Assembly: GCA_023213315.1 (NCBI GenBank)
Contig: JAKCPI010025473.1
Location: 62,001-126,000, forward strand
Length of the DNA: 64,000 bases
Direction of reading: 5' to 3'
From: Euborellia annulipes
Taxonomy: Eukaryota > Arthropoda > Insecta > Dermaptera > Anisolabididae
Of this stretch, positions 1 through 12,604 are shown in pieces. Numbering within the stretch: the first letter of the stretch is position 1; the number at the start of each line of letters is the position of its first letter. The notes under the pieces were generated by a model. It did no database searches and was not told the DNA's origin. It saw only the letters and a list, made by a program, of their open reading frames with translations. Both the position numbers and the translations under genes were made by a program.

Positions 1-277
1 AAAATCTGGTGTGACTGGTGGCACACAACTTTCTCTTACCTTTGGTAAGAAGGGTACTGAACTTACATATTAAATATCAACCTCCTAGCTCTTTTCGTTC
101 TTGAGATATTTTGTTTAGAGCCAGACAGACAGACAGACCATGTCGCAAAAATCACTTTTTTGAATTCAGGGGCAAACGTGTATATCCATCAAAATCTCGA
201 CATCGAATTTTTGACATGAAACCAATACTTTTGCTCTATATAGATTAACTATCTATATATAGGTAGGACAAAGTAAA
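1..277 (-). repeat. Hairpin-ended compound repeat, internally deleted copy
   Basis: It starts in the hairpin arm ATCTGGTGTGACTGG, jumps directly to the body segment CTCCTAGCTCTTTTCG, passes a (GACA)n tract and ends with the AAGTAAAA terminal hairpin. The middle of the family consensus, including the X-box-like site, is missing. Confidence 0.75.
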
Positions 278-1241
278 AAATAAAAACACAATTAAATAAA
301 CTATTGAAAGGTAAACATTAAATTAAAGCATATTATTATGTAAATAACAACTTTACTCCTTTGTATTGATGTTAATTATTTTTAATTCCTTGCATTTTAA
401 AATATTTTATCACATCTAAAGATCAGAATAATTAAATGAAACGATTAGAATGAAAAGATTTGGTATTTAGCGGGCAGATGGCCGAGAAGCTCCGGTTAAA
501 TTAAAAAAAAAAAAAAATAAAACTTGACAATTATAAGGTGATTACTATCAGTACTTAAATAATTAGCTTATTACATACTCTATATAATTTTATCAGTTCA
601 TTCACATCGAAATATACCTTCAAGATTAGAAAACATTTTTTTTATCACTGAAACAATAGCTCTGTAGTTATGATTAATTATTTTAAGTTATTGCATGTTT
701 ACATACAGTAGATTTCAAATCAAACCGGTTTTTTAAAATTTATTTACTTGACACCCTTATCAAAGGCATTAATAATTCAAAATAAAAAAATAGCGAGCTA
801 TTGAATCATAAAAAAAGAGCAATTTTTCATTTTTATTCACGAATTGAGAGATCATTTTTTTGATATTGATTTGGGGTGGGGGGAGAGGGGGGTGAAAAAA
901 AAAATGCCAAATGAAATAAATAAAAATCATAGGCAGTATAATAGAGAAAAAAACTCAATTTTAAAGCATTTTTCCAAAAGTTAATAAAGATTTTTTAATC
1001 AATACATTGTTTTAATTTGTTTGAAACCAATGTTTTAGTCTCGTGATATGAACTCGGTTATAATTATATTTTTTTTATATATTCGTATGTAGCCTATATA
1101 TAATAATTCGACGTTCTTTTTCGTTTACTGTTTTTTTTTTTTTTTAATGATTATTTTACCTTTTATTTTTTGACATTCATTCACTGACAATTTTTATTAT
1201 TAAAAAAAAAAAATAACAATAATAAGAAAATTAAATAAAAA

Positions 1242-1590
1242 ATCTGGTGTGACTGGTCGCACAACACACAAGAGAAAGTTGTGTACTGAGCTTGTCACAC
1301 CAGATTTTTTGTGTTGAGATGCATTTTGTTTCCGCCGATATATTTTTCAAAGGCAAAACGAGAATGTACATTTTAAAGAGCATCTAAAATATAATTGATT
1401 TATGAATTTTAATCAAAATCGTCAGAGTAGATAGAAAAAAATTGAAAAAGTGCATCAGTAAAGTACTAGTACTCTTTGGCCGTTTTTGTTTAAAAGCCTA
1501 TTTTCATGCTCCAGGGAGGTGTCTAACTTAAATATAAAATTTCATTCTCCTAGCTCTATTTGTTCTTGAGATATTATACAAACACACAGA
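1242..1590 (-). repeat. Hairpin-ended compound repeat, truncated copy
   Basis: The terminal hairpin at 1242-1307 has arms AATCTGGTGTGACTGG and GTCACACCAGATT. The body follows in reverse (TCAGTAAAGTACTAGTACT near 1455) to the TTCTTGAGATATT segment. A SINE begins immediately after it. Confidence 0.75.
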
Positions 1591-1593
1591 CTA

Positions 1594-1706
1594 TTGGGGG
1601 TCTATTTGGTGTCCAAATGGCTTAAATAAAATCATCGGACTGCCCGGGATCTCTCGAGCCTTGGTATACAAGGCAGGCGCGCTACCAACTACGCCAAGCC
1701 CGAAGG
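1594..1706 (-). mobile_element. tRNA-derived SINE, head and palindromic module
   Basis: On the minus strand, GGCTTGGCGTAGTTGGTAGC contains the Pol III A box, followed by the palindromic module CCATTTGG...CCAAATGG. The B box region is decayed (GAGATCCC). It abuts a compound repeat copy. Confidence 0.7.
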
Positions 1707-1821
1707 CTAAGAGAAAGTAATAAATTAATACATCATTTTATCTTAGAATTATATTTCGCTTGGTTCCCAGATATTCTAAGATGCTTACTGCTTGGCTAAG
1801 AGAGATTAAAATATATTTACC

Positions 1822-1854
1822 GACGTTTCGAGTTTCTATTACTGACTTCTTCAG
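1822..1854 (-). ncRNA. Minimal hammerhead ribozyme motif
   Basis: Minus strand: CTGAAGA, a short stem II (AGT...ACT), then GAAACGTC. The conserved core bases are present but stem II is only about 3 bp, so activity is doubtful. Confidence 0.5.
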
Positions 1855-1985
1855 GACTGAAATATCGAAATGTCCCTAATAAATTATTGCATAAACAATT
1901 TATAGCTGAGTTGTTATATTAATAAGAGGGTAAAAATGAGAAATGCAGCTAAGGTTATTTCTTTATTTGGTTAATTCACACACCT

Positions 1986-2018
1986 GACGTTTCGGTTCTG
2001 TGTTTGAACCATCTTCAG
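1986..2018 (-). ncRNA. Minimal hammerhead ribozyme motif, inverted pair with 2077
   Basis: CTGAAGA, stem II GGTTC...GAACC, then GAAACGTC. Helix I flanks pair with one mismatch. It is the left arm of the palindrome 1926-2172. Confidence 0.65.
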
Positions 2019-2076
2019 AGCTGGGGAAAAGTCATTAACACTTTCAATACACTTTCATAATGACTTTTCGCCAGCT

Positions 2077-2109
2077 CTGAAGATGGTTCAAACACGGAAC
2101 CGAAACGTC
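2077..2109 (+). ncRNA. Minimal hammerhead ribozyme motif, well preserved
   Basis: CTGAAGA (2077-2083), stem II GGTTC...GAACC, GAAACGTC (2102-2109). Helix I is AGCT on both sides and pairs perfectly. Helix III is only the ACGT palindrome with no loop, the minimal form known from Penelope-like elements, thought to act as dimers. Confidence 0.7.
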
Positions 2110-3416
2110 AGCTGTGTGAATTAACCAAATAAAGAAATAACCTTAGCTGCATTTCTCATTTTTACCCTCTTACTAATAAATTATGTTTTAATCCACTGGC
2201 TTACTCCGGGACTCCTATCTCTATAAATTTGATTAAAAATCGGCATAGAATTAAATTTAGATGTGAAAAATTCCATCTCAATTTCACCATGGAATACTGA
2301 GGGCCATCGGTTCGAAGATAATATGTATAAGTTATGTTAGTAATTATTATATTGATATTTTATATTATTATAATATTCTCCGTGTTAAATGTGTCATTTT
2401 TTTTGTTAGCATGAAAAATTATTATTAATTCGAATATAAAATTTATATTGATTTATATACCGAATGAACTCCTCTCCTTCGATCTAAAGATAGAGGGACA
2501 TTGATAAGAATTTCATTTTATAAATTAATAATTTGAAAATTCAAACAAATTATTTGTAAATTTTCAAAAATTATTTTTCTCCTAAAAAAAAAAATGAAAT
2601 ATAAAACTATATATCAAAAGAAGAAGGAGCGATTAAAGGATTAAAAAACAAGATAGATGTAAATGGGGAAGGTTTTATGATAAAAGGGGAGATAAGTAGC
2701 CAAGTAGTCTTTCTCAGCGTATAATATATTAATTTTATATTGCGAAAATTATTTTTGTTAGAGGGAAAAAGTGTAGAGCTTAAAAAAGAAACATTTTAAC
2801 CTCATCTACATCTCGTATTTAATTTTATTCAAAATAAAATTTTTTTTTTTAAATGAAAGGGCAGTAGAGAAGGGGTAATAACAAACACACATCCCCCCCC
2901 TTCCTGGCTGTTAAATAATAATCTTTCTTGAAAGATCTTTCATTTTCATATTGTGAAAAGCCCCATTTGACCGCTTGTCAAAGCAAGAAACTTGCAGATA
3001 AGCCTGCAAACACAATAAACCAACAGCTTTTGTTAATAATCATCCATGTTTTTTTTTGGGTAAAATTAACTAAATATTTATATAGTAGTTTCTATAGATG
3101 AAAATTGTTATTATTTTGGTTATGTTAGCGCTTGAATAATATTGATAGGAAATATATCAATTAGTGATTAGGGGATTGGGTTACGTGCGCAGTATCCAAT
3201 TGCAATTGCAGAAAAGTCTCACTTGTGACATGAGAGAGGCAGGCAAGCAGGCAGGCCTCAACCAAAACTTATACATTATCAATAAAAAGCCTCGTAGAAT
3301 AGGATATAAAACTTTACAAAATTAAATTAACCAACCAAGTTTTGTTAGCTTTTAAAAACGAATAAAAACTTTGCAATTCATTCGTTATGTTTTATCTTCT
3401 AGAAAAAGAATTAAAG

Positions 3417-3444
3417 AAAAAAAAAAAAAAAAAAAAAAAAAAAA
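3417..3444. repeat. Poly-A tract, 28 bases
   Basis: Longest A-run in the window. No retroelement body is recognisable upstream of it. Confidence 0.85.
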
Positions 3445-3671
3445 CTATACAAATTTAATTTTCACGTTACAGCAGATCTGAGTAATAATGGCTCCAATGG
3501 GTTTCTATGCAAATGAATGCTTTGAACGGCAGAGTAAGTGTTTCGGTTATTGACCAATCAATAACATATATTTGACTATTGTTTCGAATTTAGAAAAAAA
3601 TATTGTATATTATTTGTGTGAAATTCTATTGAACAATTTTGCTGATGACATAACATGAGTGGCGTGGTAAG

Positions 3672-3692
3672 AGGGAGGGTGGGGGGAGGGGG
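3672..3692 (+). other. G-quadruplex motif
   Basis: GGGAGGGTGGGGGGAGGGGG has four G-runs with one-base loops, the most stable quadruplex class by sequence rule. Confidence 0.55.
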
Positions 3693-4837
3693 CGTGGTGG
3701 GGTGAGAAAGGGGCAGGAACCAATTGCATTAGATCGATGAAAATTAATCTATATATGGAAAATGAACCTTTTATATTTCGAAATCCCAAAAAAATACAGA
3801 AATTCACTTTTTAACCAATATTTTCTACATTTTGTTGTTTGCTTATAGCTAATTTTTTTTTTTTTTTTTAAACATATTTGTTAAAAAATAATTCTAATTT
3901 GAATTCACAAATGCCATTCTCCATCCCCCTCCCCTGTTTTTTTTATAATACAATTCATGGAATGGAACAACATCCAAGTTTTAAAAAGATTTCTAATTTT
4001 GACATAGCGATGATTAATGTTTGTTTGTAAAAATGCAAGATCGCCCTTTTCTTTTTTTAATATCTACTTATGTAGCGAGGAATTTTTTTTTTATTTCATT
4101 CTTCTTCTTTCCACTCTCTTTTTGTGGATTTAATAGTGATTTAATGCAAATTTCCAGTACCGCAAAATACGCCGGCGTCTTATATCATTTTTATTAAGGC
4201 CTCATGTCAACCTTTTAGTTTCCGGGGGGGAAAAAAAAGAAGAAAAAAAATTAAAAATCCCTATTAATGTTTTCACAAAAATACATTTATACTCTAAAAC
4301 AACGATTTATTTATTTATTTTTCTATAAAAATGAATGAATCTACATTACATAGATAAGGCGAAAGTAATGTTTTAAAAATGATATATTTTATAAACGAGT
4401 TTTATTATGACATTTGGTAAAAAAAAAAAATTGATTTGCTATAGTTTTTATTTTTGATGCTGAAATTCAAACAACATAATTGCTGCTCTTGCTCAACCAT
4501 AAAATTTTACTACAATATTTTGATTAATGCCTTAATTTTTATATCCAGTAATAATAAAATTTACATTCACTCCAAGTACTTTTTTCATTGATTAGATTCA
4601 GGTCGGTATCCAAGATCATTTAACTTAAATGTTAATAATAATTAAAACCTTTCTAAAAAAAAACATATTTTAAATTACTGAAATAATATAGAAATAATGA
4701 TATGGAGTAAATAGATGCAAAGCATAGATAACGGTTGGCTTCTCGTCCTGATAAAATTTAAGTCAAAAACATTAATTTTGAATGATAATAAGAAATATTA
4801 TTTCCCTCTCTATTATTTAGATTTTTACTTTCTCTTA

Positions 4838-5574
4838 GGTCTACTAAAATATAGAGAGAAAGTATTGGATTCATGCCAAAAATTTGATGTGGAGATTTTG
4901 ATGGATATCCACGTTTTGAAGTCCTCTGAATCCAAAAAAGTGGTTTTCGCGACATGTTCTATTTCTCGATATTCGCTCATGATTGCATTATAATTCATAA
5001 ATCAATTATTTTTTAGATGCTCTTTGAAATGTATATTCACATTTTGCCCTTGAATAGTAAAGCACACTTTAAAGTGTGACAAAATATCTAGAAAAAGAGC
5101 TTGATGAGGTTGAAATTTTATATTTAAGTTTTGTACCTTCCTGGTCCGTGAAAATAAGCTTTTAAACAAAATTGGCCAAAAACTACTAGTACTTTACTGA
5201 TGTACTTTTTTTTAGTTTTTTTTTCGATTTTCTCAAAATTCGCTCCAACGATTTATTTAATTTTTTATTCATAAATCAATTATTTTTTAGATGCTCTTTG
5301 AAATGTATATTCACATTTTGCCATTGAATTCTTCTGAAGACCACTTTACTCTTGTACTTCATAGGGAAGATAGAAATCGTTGCCATGGTAACAAAATATA
5401 AATATTTTTCCATGTTTATAAATTTTACATCTTGAAATTCGAATGTACAGTACTGTCGGAACTAAATAGGGCCTATATGTCGACACAAAAAAATCTGGTG
5501 TGACAACACAACTTTCAATTACCGAAGGTAAGAGAAAGTTGTGTGCTGTGCGACCATCACATCAGATTTTTATT
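4838..5574 (+). repeat. Hairpin-ended compound repeat, near full length
   Basis: It begins near AAATATAGAGAGAAAGTATT, runs through ATTCGATGT-like and TACTAGTACTTTACTGATG segments, carries the palindrome GTTGCCATGGTAAC at 5379-5392 and ends in the CTGGTGTGAC hairpin. Part of the middle is duplicated: the TCATAAATCAATTATTTTTT segment occurs near 4995 and again near 5269. The open frame at 4715-4993 is repeat-derived, not a gene. Confidence 0.8.
5379..5392. promoter_or_regulatory. X-box-like palindrome (RFX site) in a compound repeat
   Basis: GTTGCCATGGTAAC is an exact fit to the RFX-family X-box consensus GTTNCCATGGNAAC. Binding is inferred from sequence only. Confidence 0.5.
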
Positions 5575-6669
5575 TTTTGAGTTTTCGGAGGGATTTTTGA
5601 GTTTCCATCCCTAACCACCCCGCCCCTGGTTACTCTACTGACCACATATCTCAAATTTTTCGTAAAATTAAGTTATTAAGGTTGAATGAATTCATTTCAT
5701 CTCCTTCTATGGCGTTAATTTCTTGATGCTAGTCATGCAAATCACCAAACTGTCAGAGATCAATCCCGTAGAGAATTTAAATTGAAATATGTGATGTTAC
5801 TCTGTAGGCGAACCCCTAAAATTGCATTTAGACTAGCTGTTTCCAACTAATAGCGCACCCTTCTTCACAGGTTTTCTTTTAATAAAGTTGAAATTTTATA
5901 TGAATGTCAATCGTCCAGTCATTTTTTGTGGTAACCCATCCATTACTTATATATTCATGTATTCTTTGATGCTCGCTTGGTCAAGGCCATTAGAATTTAA
6001 ATTATGTAAAATTAAAAATATAGGCTATATATATATTTAAAAAAAAAAAATAATGTAAAGTATTTTATAATACTTAATTCATGCAAATTTCATTTAGGTT
6101 AGTAGCAGAGTCTTCTCAAAGAGGAAAAAATTACTATTGGCATTATTACCATAGTCAATAAAATATGGCTTCTGGGGATATTCAAATGTAAATATAACGA
6201 ATAAAAGACATTCCCCTTTAGGAGATACAAAAAAAAAATTCAATAAAACAATTTTAAAATTATTGATAATTTAGCAATAGGTGGAAAATAATGTTGTTAT
6301 TCTATTTCAGTGTTTATCTTTGGTGACAGGGTCTAATCAGAAATTTCGATAAATCCCGGATTGAAATAATAATAATAATCCGATTTATAGGTTCTTAAAT
6401 AAAACAAGAATTTTCCAATGCTTTTAACAGAGAGAATTTGAGAAAAATATGGATGTAAAAACGTCAAGTTGCCTATCAATCGGGGTTAATTTTCATTATA
6501 AACGATAATTTGGACTTCTTTTTTTTATTTTTTGCAAATTGTCGCTATAGATCAATGTTGAAAAAATTTTTCATTATATACATATATCAGGTATACTATT
6601 TACGAAATTATGTACATATATGAAATATTACCTCATCAACTCTGAGCCAAATATACACTAATTAACAGA

Positions 6670-6704
6670 CTGAGGATGGTTCATAATAAATGGACCGAAA
6701 CGTC
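6670..6704 (+). ncRNA. Minimal hammerhead ribozyme motif
   Basis: CTGAGGA, stem II GGTTC...GGACC (one G-U pair), GAAACGTC. The partner arm is not seen nearby. Confidence 0.6.
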
Positions 6705-6794
6705 TCCGGCTAATTCGTAAAGCATTCAAAAGAATTATTTCTTGGCTGCCTTTGAGGTCATATAGATTTAAAGGAAATAAATATATAAATTATT

Positions 6795-6890
6795 TGAATC
6801 CAAACATATTTATTTATACCATTTGGTATCCAAATGATTTAAATAAATATATCCTGGGATCCGAGCTCGAGCACCTGGTTTTAAGACTAT
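6795..6890 (-). mobile_element. Degraded SINE fragment
   Basis: It contains the palindromic module ACCATTTGGTATCCAAATG and a remnant of the head (ATCCGAGCTCGAGC). The A box is not recognisable. Confidence 0.5.
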
Positions 6891-7021
6891 CAATATCGAG
6901 GGAGTTTCTTTTCATTAAATAGCATTAAATTAAAATACTATCAATATTTGCTCAGGTAATGAATGAATTATAAAAGAAAATATTTTAAAATAGGTTTTCT
7001 TTGCTTCAAATGGGAAATGAT

Positions 7022-7045
7022 ATAATAATAATAATAATAATAATA
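7022..7045. repeat. (AAT)n microsatellite
   Basis: Eight ATA/AAT triplets in a row. Confidence 0.85.
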
Positions 7046-7140
7046 TCTCTGAGCCAGGGGAGTATACGGTATAGAATTTTATTCACACATATGCAAGAAT
7101 AAATTTTTATATTCTTTTCTATATAGTTTGTTTCTTGTTG

Positions 7141-7270
7141 TTACAGGTATACTGATATCCTATCGTTTAATAAGGGGAGAGAATCGCCACAGTCAACTGC
7201 TCTGTCTGCACGCTCGTTGGTATCATCTCCAGAACTCTTTCATTTGGTGAGTAGCTCTTGACATTTTTTG
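7141..7270 (+). repeat. Dispersed repeat pair, copy 1, exon-like
   Basis: CAGTCAACTGCT, CACGCT and TTCATTTGGTGAGT are shared in order with 34690-34820. CATTTG|GTGAGT would be a good splice donor. No protein identity. Confidence 0.5.
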
Positions 7271-8314
7271 AATTCAACGTTTGAAAGAGATCTATTAAAA
7301 ACGTAAGAAGAGATGATTTCATTTTAGGCCTAGCTTTTACTCTAAAAATAAACAATTTTAGCTTTTTAAAAAAGATATTCAGGTCTATTCTCTAAGCAAA
7401 AACGTTAACGGTGGTCCGAAGCCAAGAATCACAATTAACCCTTAAATATTACTATTTGGAATATTCGATTTTATTGAGCACTTGTTGAAAAATTCGATTA
7501 ATGAATTTCAAATAAAATGGATAATATTTTACTGATGCCAAAGGGATGAAGGTTTGAGCCCCCCACGAGCTACTCCTCTGACAGTATGCCCTAAAATGCT
7601 TGGATGGCTAAGACTGGCATTTCTTCTGCCCTCTAAATCAGTCACTCCCCCCCCTCCTCCATCTAAAAATAAGAGTCTTCGACCGACTTGCTCTTTCTTT
7701 CATGTAAAGTTTTTTTTTTCACTTGATTTATTTATGTTAAAATAATTTTCATTGTTTTTCTTTTTCAATTTTCTCCACGATAAAAGAGAGAATTGCGGCA
7801 CCAAATCAAATGGACTTTGAGTGTAGAATTTGGAAGGATTACTCGCTTGTATGCAGATGGAAGAGCAAGAAAAATTATAATTCCAAGAATTATTTTGAGG
7901 ATATATATTTGTACCAGACGACTGAATTTGCAAATGATCAGTTTCGGTCAAGGTTGACCATCATCAGGCCTGTGGAAAAGCCTGTTAAAAGATTTTGTCA
8001 GCTCTTGAAATATTAATAAAATTTGGTCACTTTTTTTGTTTGAAAGATTATGTCATTTAAACATGAAATCGAAGGTGATTGTTATCTCAATTAAATCGTG
8101 TTCAAACATAACTACTTTTTCTGATTAATTATTCAGAAACGTGAAATAAATTAAAAAAATTAATTGAAATTTTATTAACATTTAAAAAACATATAAGAAA
8201 GTAAAATAGGCCTACTATAAAGATATGAATGTTTTAATTAAAAATACTCATAAGAAGGCAAGAGGTGGTGCTGTTCATTCCAAACCAAATAGAAATAAGA
8301 TTTTTTCAATAAAT

Positions 8315-8872
8315 TCATTGCGAGCCAAAAAAAAAAACGTAACAATTTGTTTCCTCTTAAAAAGACCTGTTCTACTCTATCTTAATGATACCGTAATTTA
8401 TTAAATATTTATTATCGAATAACTTATTCATTTGTAAGTTTTATCACAAATCCATATCATTTTAATAAATAATTAAAATTTAAATAAATCAAAGACAAAA
8501 ATGTCTAAATTTTTTTATTAACGCCAAAAATTTTAAAAAAAATTTTCCCCTTTCGTTTTTCTCTCTCTTTTTTTTTGGAAATTCTTTTAACAAAATTTTT
8601 ATTTAATACCCACCTAAACATATCGAGATTATGTTGATTTGTCCTTCAAATTGAAAATCGACATATTTTTCTTTATTTTATTTAAATTGTATTAAATTGA
8701 TTAAAATGATTTGTATTTGTGTTAAATTTACTTAAAAATGTTTAAGATATTTCATATTAAATGGTTCTTAAATTAGAGTATCTTTAAGGTAGATTAGAAC
8801 AGGGCTTCTTAAGAAGAACGATGTAGTTGGGGTTTTTTCACAAAATGTTACGTTTTTTTTGACGCTCAGTGT
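8315..8872. mobile_element. Fold-back MITE, copy 1
   Basis: The left end ATTGCGAGCCAAAAAAAAAA and right end TTTTTTTTGACGCTCAGTG are inverted, and most of the interior is one long inverted repeat (ATTTGTGTTAAATTTACTTA on one side, its complement on the other). Tc1/mariner-like by the CACTG...CAGTG termini; TA flanks the right end. Confidence 0.65.
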
Positions 8873-10039
8873 ATATGAAAATCTTAAAAACTAAATAAAT
8901 CAATAAAAATTAAAATTTAATTAAAATAGAGAAAAAAAAAATATTATTTTGTCTTGATTAAATCTCAGTATATAGTGGGCAAAGTTGTTCAGTCAGCAAA
9001 GTTCGATTTCACTGGTTATCTATTGAATCATCCCTCAGTGCCTTAAATGAAATATTCTTCAAAAGGATTAGTTTACAAGCTGCTAATGGGGGACTCCCTC
9101 CACAGTTAAAAAAGAAGCAATTAAGATTAATAAAAAGAATATTAAACTGGAGAGGGAAGAGAAGTTAACTAGAAGAATCTAAAATTTTCAAGTCCCCAAC
9201 TTAACCAATTTGTTTTCGAGATACTGGTCCGGTGCGGTTTCAGGTTTTAATCTGACGTCCGAGAAAAAGAGCAACGTCAGATTAAAACCTGTTAACCAAT
9301 TTGGGCTACCCACAAAGATTCAAACAAAATAAAAAAAAAAGTAGATCTTAAAATAAATAAATAATTTCTAACGCCATTTTCATTTATAACTAATTGACAC
9401 ATTATGGTGGGAAAGATCTTATTAAAATTCAGAAAATACCCTATGAGTAAAAAAAAAAAAAAAAAAAAAATAAGGAAATTGGTGTCATTATAGAAAATTG
9501 AGGGTTAATTTTTTAAGTGAGTCATATATAGTGCAGAGAGGGTGAAAAATTGGAGGGGTGGCTTTTTTAAAAGATGGCCGAACGTGTGCTGATAACCAAT
9601 TGGCCGACGTGAGAGGAATACTAAATATTATCAATAGAAAGAAAGTATTGTGTTATTTCCTAGAAATGCGTTTCCATTTTTTATATCTATCTTATCAAGC
9701 TTCTTTTTTTTTTTATTTATTGATCAGTGATTTAAGAAATTTCATTTGAACAATAGATGGAAAGGGATTTCTTTCTCCTTCTGTCTCGTTATTTAGACAA
9801 AAGCAAGTAGTTAATCTTATCGCTAATTATCTAATTGGTGAAAGATAATTTTTACTTTTTTTTTTTTTTAAAGATGTAAATAATATTTGTAAGTTTTGTT
9901 TATCCAATTGTATTGGTTATCTTTCGTTCGACACGTGTAGAGATAACTTAAGAAACGCCCTTTGAATATTTAGAAATGTTTTTTTTAGGATAAGCCTTAA
10001 AAATAATTTTAATTTATAATATTTTTGCTTTTTTTTTAA
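8873..10039. other. AT-rich, no gene seen
   Basis: Only the inverted repeat at 9241 and a long A-run near 9451 stand out. The 63-codon frame at 9558 has no recognisable features. Confidence 0.55.
9241..9291. repeat. Perfect 18-bp inverted repeat, 15-base loop
   Basis: CAGGTTTTAATCTGACGT (9241-9258) is mirrored exactly at 9274-9291. Free-standing; function unknown. Confidence 0.7.
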
Positions 10040-10268
10040 ACACTCACACTTTTTTCTCATTCACACTCACATTCACACAGTCTTTTCGGCAACTCAGGCC
10101 ATATAAGACTTTGACGATATCCGTTATTGATTAATAAACATATTTGGGGTCCAGGCATTCTTATTTAAGCCATTTGGTATCCAAAATCATCGGACTGCCT
10201 GGGGTCCAAACCCGAGTCTTTTGGTATACGAGGTTAGCACGCTAACCCCTACACCAAGCCCCGAGGGC
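10040..10268 (-). mobile_element. tRNA-derived SINE, near full length
   Basis: Minus strand: GGCTTGGTGTAGGGGTTAGC (A box), GGGTTTGGACCCC (B box), the palindromic module, then the tail AAGTCTTATATGGCCTGAG and a GTGTGAATGTGAG end with an A-rich terminus. No ORF. Mobilisation would need a partner LINE. Confidence 0.8.
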
Positions 10269-11280
10269 GATTTATAATATTTTATCTTAACTTAATGAAT
10301 GACGTCAACTTTCGAAGGTAGATGTTGATAAGAGAAGTGGCTGTTCAATCATTCTTTCGAAGGTAGTTTATAAGTTGAACCCATTTTTTTTTAAATAAGA
10401 AATTATATATAATATTTAAGATATTATACATATCGCGTACGTGAGCCGCGAAATTTATACAATTAAATATTTACTAAATTCATATATCCGAAAAAATAAG
10501 GGGTGCTGCCGGGAGTCGAACCACGGATCCACCGATTTGCGCCCATTTTTTTTTTTGCTTTAAGAAAGATTTTAGTATAAAAAAATTCGAACTTTTCCCT
10601 TCAAAGGATTTTAATTATTGAATATTTTTATTTAGGCGGAGTCAAAAAATCTTTTTAAGATAAGCTTTTTTGCCTATCTTTTTAAGAAACAAAAAATGTA
10701 GATCTGAGATCATATAATTTCACTTACATGAATCTATTTAAAACCATGAATTGAATCTTAGATTTTGAGTTCTAATGGACAGGTGACCACTAAAAATTAC
10801 TTAATAAAAAAACATGTGCAAATCTCCAAGATTTTTTTTTATTTCATTATTTAAAAAAAAAAAGGAGGGAATTAGCCTAAGGAATAAAGCTTGAATTGAA
10901 GATGATTCAGGTTCAAAACCACCTCATGGCAAAAAATCCAATAGAGAGCCAGGCGGTGTAGGCATCCAGCGCAGTTTCTGTGTTCGTGTGCTCAGGGAAA
11001 CGGGAAGCCACGTTAGTATCCTATGAAGTAAAGGTCCAAATAACCACAACGTCTCAATTTCTGACACTAATGATTGTAAAGAAATAAAGGAAAAATTGTT
11101 ATGTCTTTTGAGCATGGGCTTCAAAGCTATACGATATATTTATATGGTCCAGGCATATTTATTTAGATAAATTTGAAGAAAAAATAAAATTAGCGTCTCC
11201 CTAGTGATTCCCGTTGTCTATTTAATAAGAATCAATGATGCCAAGCTAGGTACCGTTAACGTTCACCGTTAATCTGTAGC

Positions 11281-11672
11281 CAGGGCCGGGCCAAATACTC
11301 AAAAATGGGTATTTGATATACAAAATACTTTAAAAGAAGGCCTATTTGAAATACAAAATATTTAGATTCAAAATACAAAATACAATGGCAGATATTTATC
11401 TAGCTAGTAAATTCTTGGAACTATTCTCACATCTATAACAAGTCAAAATTAAAAAAAAAAGCTTGAAATATTGAACCGGGCAAAATACTGCGATCTAAGT
11501 ATTTGAAATACAAAATACCCCAAAAAAAGTATTTGAAATACAAAATACTTAGAACTCAGGTATTTAAAATACAAATGTATTTCAAATACTGAATTTCAAT
11601 TACAGTTGAGAATAACGGTATCTCGTGGTCCCTTTTTTTCAATTACAATATTTGAAATAGTGCCCCGCCCTG
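11281..11672. mobile_element. hAT-type MITE rich in ATTTGAAATACAAAATAC repeats
   Basis: It begins CAGGGCCGGGC and ends GCCCCGCCCTG. TCTGTAGC precedes it and TCTGTAAC follows, an 8-bp duplication with one change. The interior is a set of short repeats on ATTTGAAATACAAAATAC. Nonautonomous. Confidence 0.8.
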
Positions 11673-12604
11673 TCTGTAACCCTAGGTATTGTATATTTAT
11701 AATATAAAAAAGTAAAAAGTGCTTACAACCCCTCCTCTCTAATTTTACCGAGTACAAACAAAATATCGTAAAAAAGAAAATGTTAAAAACAAATTTTATA
11801 TAAATTGAGTCATGAACAAAGAAAAATTTATTTTTTATCTTATCTTGATTGGATTTTGAGGTTTCGTAAACACAGGATTAAATGAACCAGAGATCAATTC
11901 GAATTTTTTTTTTATTGTTTTAATAAAAAACACTTTTTCTAATCTTGCTTGAACGATCATGAAATGCAAAATAAATTTTATTCAATGGGAAAAAATTAGA
12001 TATAATTTATTTAAAAAATAAATAAGTCAGAGAAAATAAATTTGTATTTTCTTGGAATTGCTTTGAATACTCAATCAAAATCTCGAATTATAAAAGTATG
12101 TCATGCTTTTTATTTTTTTAGAAACGTTTTTTTAAAATCAAAAACGTACATTGAAATCCTTTGAATGCACTTAATTCACTTAAATTTTTCTCTCTAAAGT
12201 AAGAGCGTAGTTTATTTTTATTTTCTTTCTGGTTCAGGCTTTTAATATAGGGAGCGTCTAGTTAAAATATTATTTTAAGTTTATTTGAAGAAGAAATTAA
12301 AATTTAATAAAATGAGTTATGGTCTACAATATCAACAAAAAATTAGGTTAAAAGACATAGGGAAATTATTTTTAAACTTAATAATAGATTTTAATTCTTT
12401 TCTTTTAGGTGTTTATTAGTATAAGAAATTTTTTTTTTTTCATCTAATGGAAATTTGTAATATTTATTTTATTTATTATTATTCCGTTTAAGGAGGAAGG
12501 AATGAACCGAACCATTTTGTTTCTGAAATAGTGACTATCAAAAAAAAATGGCTGATTAAGAAAAAAGGTGAAATAAAAGAGAAAAATTTAATTCCCCCCT
12601 GGCA

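Larger units (their letters stand above)
1926..2172. repeat. Palindrome with hammerhead arms (Penelope-like derivative)
   Basis: The left arm from GAGGGTAAAAATGAGAAATG is repeated in reverse complement at the right end (CATTTCTCATTTTTACCCTC). Each arm contains one hammerhead motif, and the inner segment (AAAAGTCATTA / TAATGACTTTT) also pairs. Confidence 0.75.
2180..4837. other. AT-rich, no gene seen
   Basis: Low-complexity AT-rich sequence with A/T runs and one G-quadruplex motif (3672). The short open frame at 3610-3807 on the minus strand is a Pro/His-rich reading of the G-rich tract. I see no splice-bounded coding segment. Confidence 0.6.
5575..8314. other. AT-rich, no gene seen apart from repeats listed
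   Basis: It holds the hammerhead at 6670, a SINE remnant near 6800 and the exon-like repeat at 7141. The open frames at 7554, 7700 and 7810 show no family resemblance and overlap one another on both strands. Confidence 0.55.

Noticed and set aside
1986..2109. CRISPR-like repeats from recurring GAAACG/CGTTTC
   Set aside because: Repeats are inverted, unevenly spaced and in a eukaryotic genome; they fit hammerhead cores.
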